Shown here piece after piece: positions 26,568 to 35,878 of a DNA stretch of 64,000 bases. The translations under genes and the position numbers were made by a program. Each line of letters starts with the position of its first letter. Position 1 is the stretch's first letter. The stretch is from Chloroflexota bacterium. GTDB lineage: Bacteria > Chloroflexota > Anaerolineae > CG2-30-64-16. A model generated the notes under the pieces. The model was given only the letters and a program-made list of their open reading frames with translations, did no database searches and had not been told where the DNA came from. The DNA lies in assembly GCA_026389845.1 (NCBI GenBank), contig JAPLHB010000166.1:1-64000 (forward strand). Reading direction: 5' to 3'.

Positions 26568-27956
26568 ATGAGCACGATGTCAGAACAACTCCTTGACCTG
26601 CTGGTGATCACTTTCGTGGGGGGAGTCTTGCTGAACATCGCCTTGCAGATTTTGATCGGGGTGGCGATCCAACCCGGCATCAGAATCCAGCTCTTTATCG
26701 CTGCGATCACCGTGCTGGTCGTGGTGATGATCGGCGCGTTGTGGGTTTTTCGGATCGAACCCGATCGCAAGATCCAAGCCCTGACCACACAGACACCGAC
26801 GGTAGCACTCAGGGTCACTCGGGGGCCGACCTCAACGCCATCGCCTGACGGGAGATCGGCCTCGGTGACGCCTTCTGTTGCAGTGACGGCGTCGGCGACC
26901 GCCGACAGGGCGCTGTTGACCTCGGTGACAGGCATGACGCCGCCGGTGATCGCGGTGACGCCGACACCTGCTCCTGCGCCGGCCCTCACCCGGCCAGCCC
27001 AGACATCGAGTGCGCCGATGACGGCGATGCCGACTACTACGCCGACTACCACGCTAACTGCCACGGCGACGCCTTCACCGCAGCCCGAGCAACCGTTGGC
27101 GGCCGGCAAGGCTGTTGTGGTGGAAGGGTTCCTCTATGGGCTGTCTCGTGAGAAGAACTGGATGCCGGTTGCGATCAGCCCCAGCAATCCCTTTGTCAAG
27201 GCGTCGCTCTTTCATGGAGGGCTGGCTTATGCCGGCACGACCAAAGGGGTCTTTGTCACAAACGACAACGGCCGCTCGTGGATGAATACGAGTGAGGGTC
27301 TGCCGTCGGGCGCGGTAAACGCCCTGGTGACGCTGGCAGCCGGAGGTTCGCCCCAGGTGGTCTATGCTGCCACGGAGTTGGGGGTGTACCGCCTGGTGGG
27401 GAGCCGGTGGGAGGCGGCCGGGGGGATGATCGGCGATAACTGGATCGGCACGCTGGCCGCAGATGCCACACGCGGCAAGTTGTATGCCAGCGCGTACGAC
27501 TACATCACGGGCAAGGGCCGGGTCTATGCGGGAACGCCCGGTGCGACGTTTGCCTGGACGGCGCTGACCGATTGGCAGGACGACTTCCTGGTGACGGCTA
27601 TGACCTTGGATGCGCCGGAAGGCAGCACGCGGCTCTACCTGGGAACGCTGAGCGGGAACCTCTATACGCTCGGCCTGTCGGGCGCAGCTTCCGGCCTGGA
27701 GCCGATGGCCTTCAAACCGGCCGACAGGCCGCTGAAGATCACCGCGCTGATGGCCATGCCGAGTGGGCCACTGGTGGGCACGAACAAGGGCCTGTATAAC
27801 CGATCGGGCAATCGGATCAGCAGCGTGCCGGCCGTGGAGATCAGCAGCCTGTTGCGAGTGGATAGCCAGACGGTTTACGCCGGCACCCCGAAAGGCGTGT
27901 ATACGACCACGGATGGGGGCATTAATTGGAAACTTTGGGTAGTGGGGCAGGGGTAA
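26568..27956 (+). CDS. Membrane-anchored beta-propeller (BNR/Ycf48-like) protein
   Basis: A 462-residue protein with two N-terminal membrane helices (about 10-30 and 44-66), a Thr/Pro/Ala-rich linker (about 80-165), and a repeat region of propeller blades. The blades have repeated phrases such as YAGTTKGVFVTNDNGRSW, VYAATELGVYRL and VYAGTPKGVYTTTDGGINW, typical of BNR/Ycf48 or sortilin-like propellers. The propeller probably lies outside the membrane and binds protein or glycan. The last helix of one gene and the VWA gene downstream overlap in the longest frames, indicating a tight operon. Confidence 0.75.
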   Translation: MSTMSEQLLDLLVITFVGGVLLNIALQILIGVAIQPGIRIQLFIAAITVLVVVMIGALWVFRIEPDRKIQALTTQTPTVALRVTRGPTSTPSPDGRSASVTPSVAVTASATADRALLTSVTGMTPPVIAVTPTPAPAPALTRPAQTSSAPMTAMPTTTPTTTLTATATPSPQPEQPLAAGKAVVVEGFLYGLSREKNWMPVAISPSNPFVKASLFHGGLAYAGTTKGVFVTNDNGRSWMNTSEGLPSGAVNALVTLAAGGSPQVVYAATELGVYRLVGSRWEAAGGMIGDNWIGTLAADATRGKLYASAYDYITGKGRVYAGTPGATFAWTALTDWQDDFLVTAMTLDAPEGSTRLYLGTLSGNLYTLGLSGAASGLEPMAFKPADRPLKITALMAMPSGPLVGTNKGLYNRSGNRISSVPAVEISSLLRVDSQTVYAGTPKGVYTTTDGGINWKLWVVGQG

Positions 27957-27982
27957 GCAAAGAGCATCGTCAGGGGATGAAC

Positions 27983-30403
27983 ATGGTACGCATTTACCGT
28001 GTAGTGATGGTTCTGTTTTTTGGCTTAGGCTTAGCGCTTGGCCTGGTGTGCGCCATGGATGTGTTTGGACAACCGCCTACTGGCGATCACAATGGTCTTG
28101 ACTTAGTTATCCTTATTGACAATTCACCAAGTATGATTACGGCCGATTCTGGCAATCAAAGGGTAAATGGAGCAAGGTTAATTGTAGATTATTTACGAGC
28201 AGATGCGAATATGACCGGCGCCTTTCACCGCATTGGTGTTGCCAATTTTGGCAAGGAAATTGGGAAACAAGTTTCCCTGACAGCCCCTCAAGATGGTATT
28301 CGCAACGCCATTCAGCCAGAGTCTCTGCCTTCGACTGACTTCGTCGTCCCTCTTCGATTTGCTCGTGACGAGTTCCGCCGCGCCAAGAGTCGTGACTCGG
28401 GACGCTCTATGGCCATCATTCTACTCACGGATGGTCAGCCGGAACCAAGAGACCGTGAACTTTCTGAGGACGAGTTGATTGAGTATTTTGATCCGGAGCA
28501 GCTTGACGAAGGCAGCCTAGCGGCCGTGTTGCGCGAGTTGCAGCAAAGTGGTGTGCAGATATTTGTTCTTGGTCTCGGTGAAGCGCAAGAGAATATGAAT
28601 GACTGGGCAAAGTTGATTCCCCGCAACCAGTACATTCCGATAGTGGGACCGAGAAACATGCCGGATGCTTATCACGATTCTGTGGCCAGACTTCTAGATG
28701 TGACTCCATCACGTGGAAGGGTGTTGCCTTCCGCGCGTGAAAGCGTCCTAACTGTCGAGCCTTATCTCGATTGGGTCGGCTTTTCGTTCGTCAATATCGC
28801 GCCAGAGACTGACTCGACAACGATTATTACCTTGACCAACCCACTTGGGACACCTGTTCCTCCGACGAGTGGCCAAAATGGGGGAGGAGACTTGGTTTAC
28901 AGCGTTCTCAATCCAGCCGAAGGCAACTGGAAGGTGTTACGCCAAGGGCCAGGTGAGATCCGGTTTTGGGTCGAGGGACATTCTCCCGTTGTCCGTCTTG
29001 CCATTACACTATCAACTCCTTATGTGGGATCTCCAATTCCGATTACTGCAAATCTGATTCGAAACGGAACGGCGGTGACGACCGAATACTGGATTCGTAG
29101 CGGCGAGAGCGTGCCGACAGAGACTATCAAGATTGATGCCGAGATTGTGCGACCCGATGGCGGACGGGCCGTACTTCATCTTGTTCATCGTGGTGGTGGG
29201 GACTTCGGGGCTGCATATAACCAGGCTGATTTATCAGGAATATATACCGTGACGGCCAAGGTGTTCGTAGGTGACTATTTACTCAGGCAAGCTCGCTCTT
29301 CCCCAGTACACGTAGATCTGCGATTTTTTCCATCGCCTACCCCCACTTCACGGCCAACTGAAGTACCAACTCCTACGCGTACACCCACACCTACACCTAC
29401 GCCCATACCTCCGCCTGAACCAGGGTTGTTTTGGCACGGTCCAGCACATTTTGCCCCAGAGAAGCCTCTGGACGGACAGAATGTCACGGTAACGGTTCCA
29501 TTCACTATCTCCGCTTCGACAAGCATTCTCTCTGCCACGCTGGGGATCGAAGAACACGGGACTCGAGTTGCTCATACTGACGTGGTGATTGGCCAGGAAG
29601 AACTGAGCGGTGTAGTTCGTTTGAGGTGCGCTGATGTCGAACATTGGGTGCAATTGCCATGGATGCCTTGTGCGACCTACAAAATGCTCATTGAGGTCTT
29701 CGTGCATGTTGCTGATCGGCCGGCTTTCAGGTTTCCAATATCAACCGAGATTGAGGTGTGGCGTCCGTCGTATCTCGGCTGGGGTATGTGGATTCTACTG
29801 GTCGTGCTCGGTCTTTTCCTGTTTCTTTTGACACGCGCAACTTGGACGTGGCTGCGCCGGCCTTTTCAGGAGCTACTCGATAGGGTACTGAATGTAACTG
29901 CACCGTTCTGGGATTGGTCTTCGAAATGGCTACCTGGGCCCCTAGCTTCGCACATAGCCTGGCGCAGACAAGTTAGTCAGGGCCTTGTTGCCTTTAAAGC
30001 CCTTAAGGGGAATGACAATCATTTGTCGTATTCGCAGTGGGTTGAGGAGGCGCAGCAGCACTATGCTGCCCAATTGGCCATCATAAAGCGGAATCCCGTG
30101 TCTGCAAGATGGCAAGGCCTCAAAGAAGATGAGGCTATTGCACGGTTTGTGATGCTAGCAGACCGGCAGTACGAGCGATTCAAGGAGACGTCTATTGGTG
30201 AGATTGCTGAGATGGTCGCGCGTTTTTGGGATGAGGGTGGACTCACTGGGAAGCGCGCGGCGAGTCTGGCGACGTTCCAGATACTCGAACATCGTTCTGA
30301 CAACCGACTACTGCTAGATATGACGCATATTCTGGAGGCGCAACGGGATGCCATTGCTGCGAGAGAGCTGCTGGACGAAGTGCGCAAGTTGAGCATGTCA
30401 TGA
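27983..30403 (+). CDS. Second membrane-anchored VWA-domain protein
   Basis: An 806-residue protein with a signal sequence (1-28), a VWA domain with intact MIDAS (DNSPS, 46-50; LLTDGQP later), beta-rich domains, a TPTP-type linker (about 450-475), and a membrane helix (about 605-625, WGMWILLVVLGLFLFLL). A charged cytoplasmic tail of about 175 residues follows. It shares plan with the VWA protein at 17436 but is clearly distinct, and its DNA is more AT-rich. The start at 27983 has AGGGG six bases upstream. It probably senses or binds extracytoplasmic partners and signals through the tail. Confidence 0.8.
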   Translation: MVRIYRVVMVLFFGLGLALGLVCAMDVFGQPPTGDHNGLDLVILIDNSPSMITADSGNQRVNGARLIVDYLRADANMTGAFHRIGVANFGKEIGKQVSLTAPQDGIRNAIQPESLPSTDFVVPLRFARDEFRRAKSRDSGRSMAIILLTDGQPEPRDRELSEDELIEYFDPEQLDEGSLAAVLRELQQSGVQIFVLGLGEAQENMNDWAKLIPRNQYIPIVGPRNMPDAYHDSVARLLDVTPSRGRVLPSARESVLTVEPYLDWVGFSFVNIAPETDSTTIITLTNPLGTPVPPTSGQNGGGDLVYSVLNPAEGNWKVLRQGPGEIRFWVEGHSPVVRLAITLSTPYVGSPIPITANLIRNGTAVTTEYWIRSGESVPTETIKIDAEIVRPDGGRAVLHLVHRGGGDFGAAYNQADLSGIYTVTAKVFVGDYLLRQARSSPVHVDLRFFPSPTPTSRPTEVPTPTRTPTPTPTPIPPPEPGLFWHGPAHFAPEKPLDGQNVTVTVPFTISASTSILSATLGIEEHGTRVAHTDVVIGQEELSGVVRLRCADVEHWVQLPWMPCATYKMLIEVFVHVADRPAFRFPISTEIEVWRPSYLGWGMWILLVVLGLFLFLLTRATWTWLRRPFQELLDRVLNVTAPFWDWSSKWLPGPLASHIAWRRQVSQGLVAFKALKGNDNHLSYSQWVEEAQQHYAAQLAIIKRNPVSARWQGLKEDEAIARFVMLADRQYERFKETSIGEIAEMVARFWDEGGLTGKRAASLATFQILEHRSDNRLLLDMTHILEAQRDAIAARELLDEVRKLSMS

Positions 30404-30445
30404 CGCTCGGCTTGGGGGGAAGGTAGAAGTGCAGTGGAGGGACAG

Positions 30446-31402
30446 GTGTCGACAGTCAAAGAATTGTCATTAGGTTTCTCAAGCATTTATCGGCTTATAG
30501 AGAGCACTGATGAAGAACGCCTTGAGGAAGTTTTTACGAACGTAGCGGAGTCTTTGCGGGAGTCTGCGCCAAAATGTGGTCTTGAACTGGCGGGAATTTA
30601 TTCTTGGTTAGCAAAAAGGCTTAGTCAACCGTGTGCTTTGGAAAGGTATCCGCTGGGAAAGTTTGCGGATCTCACTGGTGCCCTTGGGCGTAGCGTTGAC
30701 GAACTCGCCCCCGATTGTTGTGCTATGCTAGCCAATACTATCGCCGCGGCTCGAGAATGTTGTGAGGGAGAGGATAGCGCGCCTCCACAAGTAACTACAG
30801 TCGAATCATGCCTCAAGGGACTGAAGAGTAGCAAGCTGCCGTGGGATTGTATTGTAGCGATTCTCCTGTGTCGTTGGCTTGAGCGGCAGAATCGCTCAGT
30901 ACCAACACTCAAGGCCCTTTGGTCTCAGAAGATTCCAGTCGGAAGATCAACGGATAAACTGGGTAAATATGTGTTTGGTGCATGGATTGAAAAGAGCGGC
31001 CGAGATGAAAATACCGTAGTTATACGAAGTTTCAAGATTAATGTAACCATTTCATGTGAGTCAGGTGATACGAATCCTGTGCCCGTTTATGTTCCGCCGG
31101 GTTATGACGTCACGGTTTCGATCCGAGTCAAGGAAGCGGGAGGTAATTTGCCGCAAAAAATGTATACGGGTGAATCATGGCCGTTCGAGGTGATCTTGAT
31201 TCTTTCTAAGGCGGTATCTGGTTACGGCGCCGTCTTAAGAAGCGATTACCAAATGGGTGAATTTATTTTACCACCAGCCCCGGATTCCTGGGAAAAACTG
31301 GTAGTGATTAAAGCAGTCTATCGAGCTGGAGCAGGCCCGGAAGAAACAAATCCTATCTGTATTCGTATTGGTTCGGAAAAGGCTAGTGGGGGGCAAGGAT
31401 AG
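30446..31402 (+). CDS. Hypothetical protein of the tubulin-VWA cluster
   Basis: A 318-residue soluble protein that I do not recognise. The first 170 residues are helical with several Cys residues; the last 130 are beta-rich (TVVIRSFKINVTISCESGDTNPVPVYVPPGYDVTVSIRV). The likely start is the GTG at 30446 with GGAGGG upstream; a GTG at 30434 is an alternative. It is followed with no gap by the next gene, whose ATG begins right after its TAG. It is AT-richer than the flanking genes. Confidence 0.55.
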   Translation: MSTVKELSLGFSSIYRLIESTDEERLEEVFTNVAESLRESAPKCGLELAGIYSWLAKRLSQPCALERYPLGKFADLTGALGRSVDELAPDCCAMLANTIAAARECCEGEDSAPPQVTTVESCLKGLKSSKLPWDCIVAILLCRWLERQNRSVPTLKALWSQKIPVGRSTDKLGKYVFGAWIEKSGRDENTVVIRSFKINVTISCESGDTNPVPVYVPPGYDVTVSIRVKEAGGNLPQKMYTGESWPFEVILILSKAVSGYGAVLRSDYQMGEFILPPAPDSWEKLVVIKAVYRAGAGPEETNPICIRIGSEKASGGQG

Positions 31403-31990
31403 ATGCTTACGCGCGAGGAAATAGAGATAAAGTTAGCTGGGGCCAGCAATGACCGGTTTGAGCCAACGGTGTTTGCCGTGAATAGAATCGCGCAGGTCTT
31501 TGGGTCAGAGCAGTCCTTGGTTACGGCTTTCTGTGAGTATATCGCCTCTGATACAAGTTCCTTGTCAGGCAGGGTTTATAAGAATCAGATAGATCAGGTG
31601 TTGAGTGATTTGCGGGGAATTGACGGCACTTCTGATACTCCCCATCCTCTCGAGACCATAGTTGATCAGCTAATCAACGAGTGTTTTGCAGGTGAAGCCG
31701 AATCTGGTCCATCTGTGCGACGTTACTTGGCTGGATTGTGCAAAGCAACCTATCTAGCACATGACCAAAATATGAAGAATGACTATATTCATTCCTTTAG
31801 CCGGATGGAGATACGGATAAATGCGGGTATCAAAGGCGTGGGAGATGACCTTTACGACGCCGAAAAGAGACTCATCGCTCGCGGCCTGATTTGCTATGAT
31901 CGTGACAGATGCAAGCTCAATATATGGATCGGGCACTTTATGAGCGCGGTGTGGCTTCGCGAATTGTACAGAATTAGTGAGCACGAATGA
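31403..31990 (+). CDS. Hypothetical protein, possible winged-helix C-terminus
   Basis: A 195-residue protein of unknown function. The ATG begins immediately after the stop of the previous gene, indicating coupled translation. The C-terminal part (DDLYDAEKRLIARGLICYDRDRCKLNIWIGHFMSAVWLRELY) has the helix-strand rhythm of a winged helix that ends effector-type ATPase partners. It precedes a P-loop ATPase by about 100 bp and may work with it. Confidence 0.5.
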   Translation: MLTREEIEIKLAGASNDRFEPTVFAVNRIAQVFGSEQSLVTAFCEYIASDTSSLSGRVYKNQIDQVLSDLRGIDGTSDTPHPLETIVDQLINECFAGEAESGPSVRRYLAGLCKATYLAHDQNMKNDYIHSFSRMEIRINAGIKGVGDDLYDAEKRLIARGLICYDRDRCKLNIWIGHFMSAVWLRELYRISEHE

Positions 31991-32087
31991 GGCGAGTTGT
32001 GGTAAAATGGGTGTTGTGTTGTGAGGGCTCGCAATCAGTTCTCTAGCCACAAGAACACATAAGTGTTGCACTGTTATATGATGGAAG

Positions 32088-33536
32088 ATGGGATATTTTA
32101 CTATGGCAGATATGACAGACAATGAGAATAGCGCCCCCTTTGTGGGTCGTGAAGACGAGCTGAAACGGGCTACTGAATACATACGGCGTTCGGCTAATGC
32201 TGATGATCCCCGTAAGGCACTTTCTTTTGTCGGCGCGCCTAAGATCGGGAAATCACGATTATTGTACGAGATTGAATCCTCAGTCCGTAGCGACTCTGAG
32301 GATAAATCTAGGCCTCGATGCGTGATACTAGGCAGATGCAAGCTTGGGGAGACTGGAATCACCCAAGATGATCTGATTGTCGCTTTACGTCGGGTTAAGG
32401 TGGACGAATCGCTTAGAAAGAACCGAGACGAGCTCACCATCAAATATATGGATCTTAGAGGCCGTACGGCTCGGGCCAAACTTTTTCAGGAGATCGCGAC
32501 GCTTGGAGCTACACCTACGCATCAAATCCCGCCGGAGATGTCTACAGGGGGTAATCGAGAAGGTAGATCGCTGGAACTAGTTACAGTTATTCTGCTTGAT
32601 GATTTCGATAAGGCATTGTTGAAGGCAGACGAAGGTGTCTCCAAAGAGAGGTATTTGACTCCAGAGGATCTGTGGCTTCTGGCCGGTCAGTGCAGCAATG
32701 TAAGATTGATCGTGACGAGTACAAATTCCCTCAGTAAAGCCGCCATTCCCCAATACAATCAGTATTTCGACTCCCCGATAGATTTAGAGCAATTATCTAA
32801 GGAGAAGGCGGCTATCTTGGTGCGAAAGCTACTAACTTTATCTGACAATACAAGCACTGATCTGGAGGAAAGCATTCTGCGACACACGGGCTATCATCCT
32901 TATTACATTGATGAGCTGTGCGGAATCATTGGGCAAAGGGGGAAAAACGAGTCTGATAAGCCATTGGAACGCATTAAATGGGGTATGCAAGCCGTGGAGC
33001 AATGGCAGAGCAAGGTGAGACCTCACATGGAGGAGATGTGGGAAAAATGGATTTGGCCTACCGATCCAAGGTATCAATTCGAAGATAGCACTGAATTGCG
33101 CAAGCTCGCAGGCGAAAAGCCAATCAGGTATGAGGTTCCAGTCCCACCTCCTGTAGTCTTACTTACACATCGTGGTATAGTTGCAAAGGAAGGAATTGGG
33201 GCAGCAGCCACATATCACATTCCTTCCGAGGACATGCGTTGCCTTGTTAATAAGAATCTGGATGACTGGGAAAGGCCCTCATCTGCATCAATCCAGCAGA
33301 TACCGTTCAACAAGACAGGCTTCGCGTGGTGGATTTACCTTCTTATTGTGGGTATACTGGTCATTGGAGCGCTGAGACTTCTCGTCTGGGATACGACGCC
33401 ACCTCTAGCGCTGTGGGTCTTCGGTCTCTTGGTCAGTACACCGGTGCTCGTTCTAGTGATTTGGGGGATACGCAATTTGTGCCCTCGGATGAAAGCGTAC
33501 TGGAAGGAGAAGCGCCTAACATGGTCGATCCGATAA
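32088..33536 (+). CDS. P-loop ATPase (STAND/AAA-like) with two C-terminal membrane helices
   Basis: A 482-residue protein opening with PFVGREDELKRA, the lead-in of AAA/STAND ATPases. It has Walker A GAPKIGKSR (49-57) and Walker B VILLDDFD (Asp171/172). A winged-helix-like part follows (about 355-390). Two membrane helices lie near the end (about 410-430 and 440-460). Membrane-tethered ATPases of this kind may drive assembly or conformational switching at the membrane. The start is either 32088 or 32103. Its 3' end overlaps the next gene by 16 bases, so they are one transcript. Confidence 0.75.
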   Translation: MGYFTMADMTDNENSAPFVGREDELKRATEYIRRSANADDPRKALSFVGAPKIGKSRLLYEIESSVRSDSEDKSRPRCVILGRCKLGETGITQDDLIVALRRVKVDESLRKNRDELTIKYMDLRGRTARAKLFQEIATLGATPTHQIPPEMSTGGNREGRSLELVTVILLDDFDKALLKADEGVSKERYLTPEDLWLLAGQCSNVRLIVTSTNSLSKAAIPQYNQYFDSPIDLEQLSKEKAAILVRKLLTLSDNTSTDLEESILRHTGYHPYYIDELCGIIGQRGKNESDKPLERIKWGMQAVEQWQSKVRPHMEEMWEKWIWPTDPRYQFEDSTELRKLAGEKPIRYEVPVPPPVVLLTHRGIVAKEGIGAAATYHIPSEDMRCLVNKNLDDWERPSSASIQQIPFNKTGFAWWIYLLIVGILVIGALRLLVWDTTPPLALWVFGLLVSTPVLVLVIWGIRNLCPRMKAYWKEKRLTWSIR

Positions 33537-34162
33537 AGGCAGAAAGTCATCTGGGTAGGGTTCTTCCGGGTCTCTTGGCCAATTTAGTCGTGGGCCTTTT
33601 AGGAGTTCCGGTCGCGTTTACCATCCAGGAGATCGCTAAAAAAACTCTCTCAACAGAAGGACTGTTCTTGTCTAGGTCTTGGCCCTTGATAGTCCTTGGA
33701 ATAGAGATACCTGGCGAAGTCGTTTTTGCAGGAGCTGTGGCTTGGCTGGTCATTATGCTCATCTTGTATTCGGTGCTTCTTGTGGTGTATTTTCAGGTCC
33801 CAGACGTATTTTCTCAGAGCGATGCGAAGGCGTCACAACTATATGTCGTGGTGATGATCGTTTTTCAAGTGCTTCTCGCGATAGCAGTGGTGGCAGTGGT
33901 GATTGCAGTTGGTATTATATTTCCGGAGTCGGTTGTGCGTAGTGGTCATCCCGACATGGTTGGTTTGCGTGACGTTCAAGGACTGATTTGGGTTGCAGTG
34001 GCGTTAGTGTTTTTGACGATATTGCCCTCTGGTGTGCTAACCAAAGGACGGGCATTGTTGGTAGTAACTGGGCTGGGGGAGGGAGAGAGCAAATCCGTGG
34101 CTTGGCTCCTTGGCTATCTTTGTCTTATAGGAACTACCGTAGGAGTTGTTTTGATTTCGTAA
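33521..34162 (+). CDS. Polytopic membrane protein
   Basis: A 213-residue protein with about five hydrophobic helices (around 15-35, 45-65, 75-97, 115-140, 160-180 and near the end). I recognise no family. The ATG at 33521 lies inside the end of the ATPase gene, with GGAGAA upstream. It is probably the membrane partner of that ATPase. The longer frame from 33326 is an overlap artefact. Confidence 0.6.
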   Translation: MVDPIKAESHLGRVLPGLLANLVVGLLGVPVAFTIQEIAKKTLSTEGLFLSRSWPLIVLGIEIPGEVVFAGAVAWLVIMLILYSVLLVVYFQVPDVFSQSDAKASQLYVVVMIVFQVLLAIAVVAVVIAVGIIFPESVVRSGHPDMVGLRDVQGLIWVAVALVFLTILPSGVLTKGRALLVVTGLGEGESKSVAWLLGYLCLIGTTVGVVLIS

Positions 34163-34369
34163 ATACCTGTTTCCCGCCACCTACAACTTATGGTGGCGCA
34201 CGGTAGAACTTCACGATATGTCTCGCAGAACATCCGGGCGAATCCCGTCACGGCCACCACCTGTAGCCTTTGGGCGTACAGTACCCACAACCCCTAGACA
34301 GGTGGGGGAGATGGGTAGAAACGCGGTGTGTTGCCGCGTAGAAACGTCGGCGCTTGCAGTGGGTGCCCC

Positions 34370-35059
34370 GTGCTATCGTTTTTTGCGTCCCTTATTGTCC
34401 TCGCTCTGTTCGCCGGTACCATCTGGAGTCTGCGAGCATCTTCTTCACGCGCATACTCCTTTCGTCGTCGTCTGCCCACCCTCTATGGCGCGCTCGCCGG
34501 CCTGTTCAGCTTGACCCTGCCCTGGATTAACTTTTCGCTGCTAAACGACCTACGCATCCTGCCGCCGGCCATCCTCTACAATCTCTCCGGCGCGCTGAAT
34601 CTGCTCTCCGACCTGCTGGGTCTCAAGCCGTTAGGCATCGTGGCCTGGCTGCTCGACCGGACGATGTGGCTGCCGGGCAACGAGCTGATCCTGGTGATGC
34701 CGTCGTTTCACCCGCTCGCGCGGGCTGCCATCGCTGCGCCGGCCATCGTTGGCGGGATCAGCCTGCTCACCGGTCTCATCGCGTTTTTGGCCCCTGGCCG
34801 TCTTGGCGGCAAGATCGCCGGCGGCGCGCAATTCCTGCTCGCGCTGGCAGCGTTTCTGCTTCTGTTGGGCCAATTGCCCGTGTTGGATCAATGGGGCGTC
34901 ACGGGTGATTTTAAGACCGGTCTGCTGGCCGTGTCTATCGGCGTCGGGCTGGACGTTGGGCCGTGGGTGGCGTTGGTCGCGCTCTTGGTCATGACGCTCG
35001 GCGGGGTGTGGACGTTGGTGGAATCGGCAGAAGAGACCGAAGCGCCGGGCACATTCTGA
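34370..35059 (+). CDS. Polytopic membrane protein, paralogue of the next gene
   Basis: A 229-residue protein with about five membrane helices and no recognised family. Its C-terminal part (LPVLDQWGVTGDFKTGLL, then a helix ending in LVE) resembles that of the next gene (IPAVDTLGLRQDFKLDYI, helix, FVEE), so the two are likely duplicates. The start is uncertain: the GTG at 34370 leads straight into a membrane helix, but no clear ribosome-binding site precedes it, and an ATG at 34328 is possible. GC content returns to the high value of the flanks here. Confidence 0.55.
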   Translation: MLSFFASLIVLALFAGTIWSLRASSSRAYSFRRRLPTLYGALAGLFSLTLPWINFSLLNDLRILPPAILYNLSGALNLLSDLLGLKPLGIVAWLLDRTMWLPGNELILVMPSFHPLARAAIAAPAIVGGISLLTGLIAFLAPGRLGGKIAGGAQFLLALAAFLLLLGQLPVLDQWGVTGDFKTGLLAVSIGVGLDVGPWVALVALLVMTLGGVWTLVESAEETEAPGTF

Positions 35060-35091
35060 CCGTGGCGATCCGGCCGCATGGAGGCGCACGC

Positions 35092-35817
35092 GTGGTTTCG
35101 ATCATCGTCTTCTCCATTCTTGTCATCCTCTGCGCCGCGGCACTGGGCTGGGCGCTGCTTTCTCCCGCCACGTGTCCGCTTCCTCCGGCCAGAGCTTTGT
35201 ATCTGGTGGGCGCGGTCATCCTGTTAGCCAGCCTGCTGCTCCTACCCTGGATCGTCACCGATTCGCCGGCCGTGCGCGCTCAAAATCTAGCCTGGCTGAG
35301 GTCCAAGCCCAATCCCTGGTGGCCGGCCCGGATCGTGATGGCCGCCCATGAGCAGCAGATCCCCAATCCGCTTGAGAATTTCGACCTGCAGGCCTATCTG
35401 TGTGACACTCCGTCGCGCAAACAATGGTGCGCGTTGCTAACGGGACACACCGCTCTGAGCGGGTGGCAATTGCTGATCCGGGCGCCGACCTTCTCGCTGC
35501 CGTTCAAGGCCGTTCTGGCGGGACGGTTCTTGCTCGGCGTCTGCGCGCTGCTGGCAGGGATCTTCCTGCAGGTGTTCGATCTGGCAGAAACCGGCTGGCT
35601 CATCAGAAGGATCCTGATCGGTCTGGCCGCCGTCCTGGTGTTGCTGGCGGTGCTACAGATCCCTGCGGTTGACACCCTGGGTCTGCGCCAGGACTTCAAG
35701 CTCGACTACATCAACTTGCTGGCCGGCGTGCGCCTCGGCGGCGGGATGTGGTGGGCGTTGGTGGGGCTTATTCTGATCGCGGCCGGCCTGTTCGTCGAGG
35801 AACGGAGCTTGTCGTGA
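35092..35817 (+). CDS. Polytopic membrane protein
   Basis: A 241-residue protein with four or five membrane helices, a loop of about 85 residues after the second one with two Cys residues (YLCDTPSRKQWCALL), and a C-terminal region like that of the gene before it. GGAGG stands seven bases before the GTG at 35092. Function is unknown. It is in line with the surrounding membrane and lipoprotein genes and probably cotranscribed. Confidence 0.6.
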   Translation: MVSIIVFSILVILCAAALGWALLSPATCPLPPARALYLVGAVILLASLLLLPWIVTDSPAVRAQNLAWLRSKPNPWWPARIVMAAHEQQIPNPLENFDLQAYLCDTPSRKQWCALLTGHTALSGWQLLIRAPTFSLPFKAVLAGRFLLGVCALLAGIFLQVFDLAETGWLIRRILIGLAAVLVLLAVLQIPAVDTLGLRQDFKLDYINLLAGVRLGGGMWWALVGLILIAAGLFVEERSLS

Positions 35818-35878
35818 GTCTCAGCAGGGACCGAGCGAAGCCCGGCAATCCTGGCGGCTCGACGTGGGGAGGTAAGAG

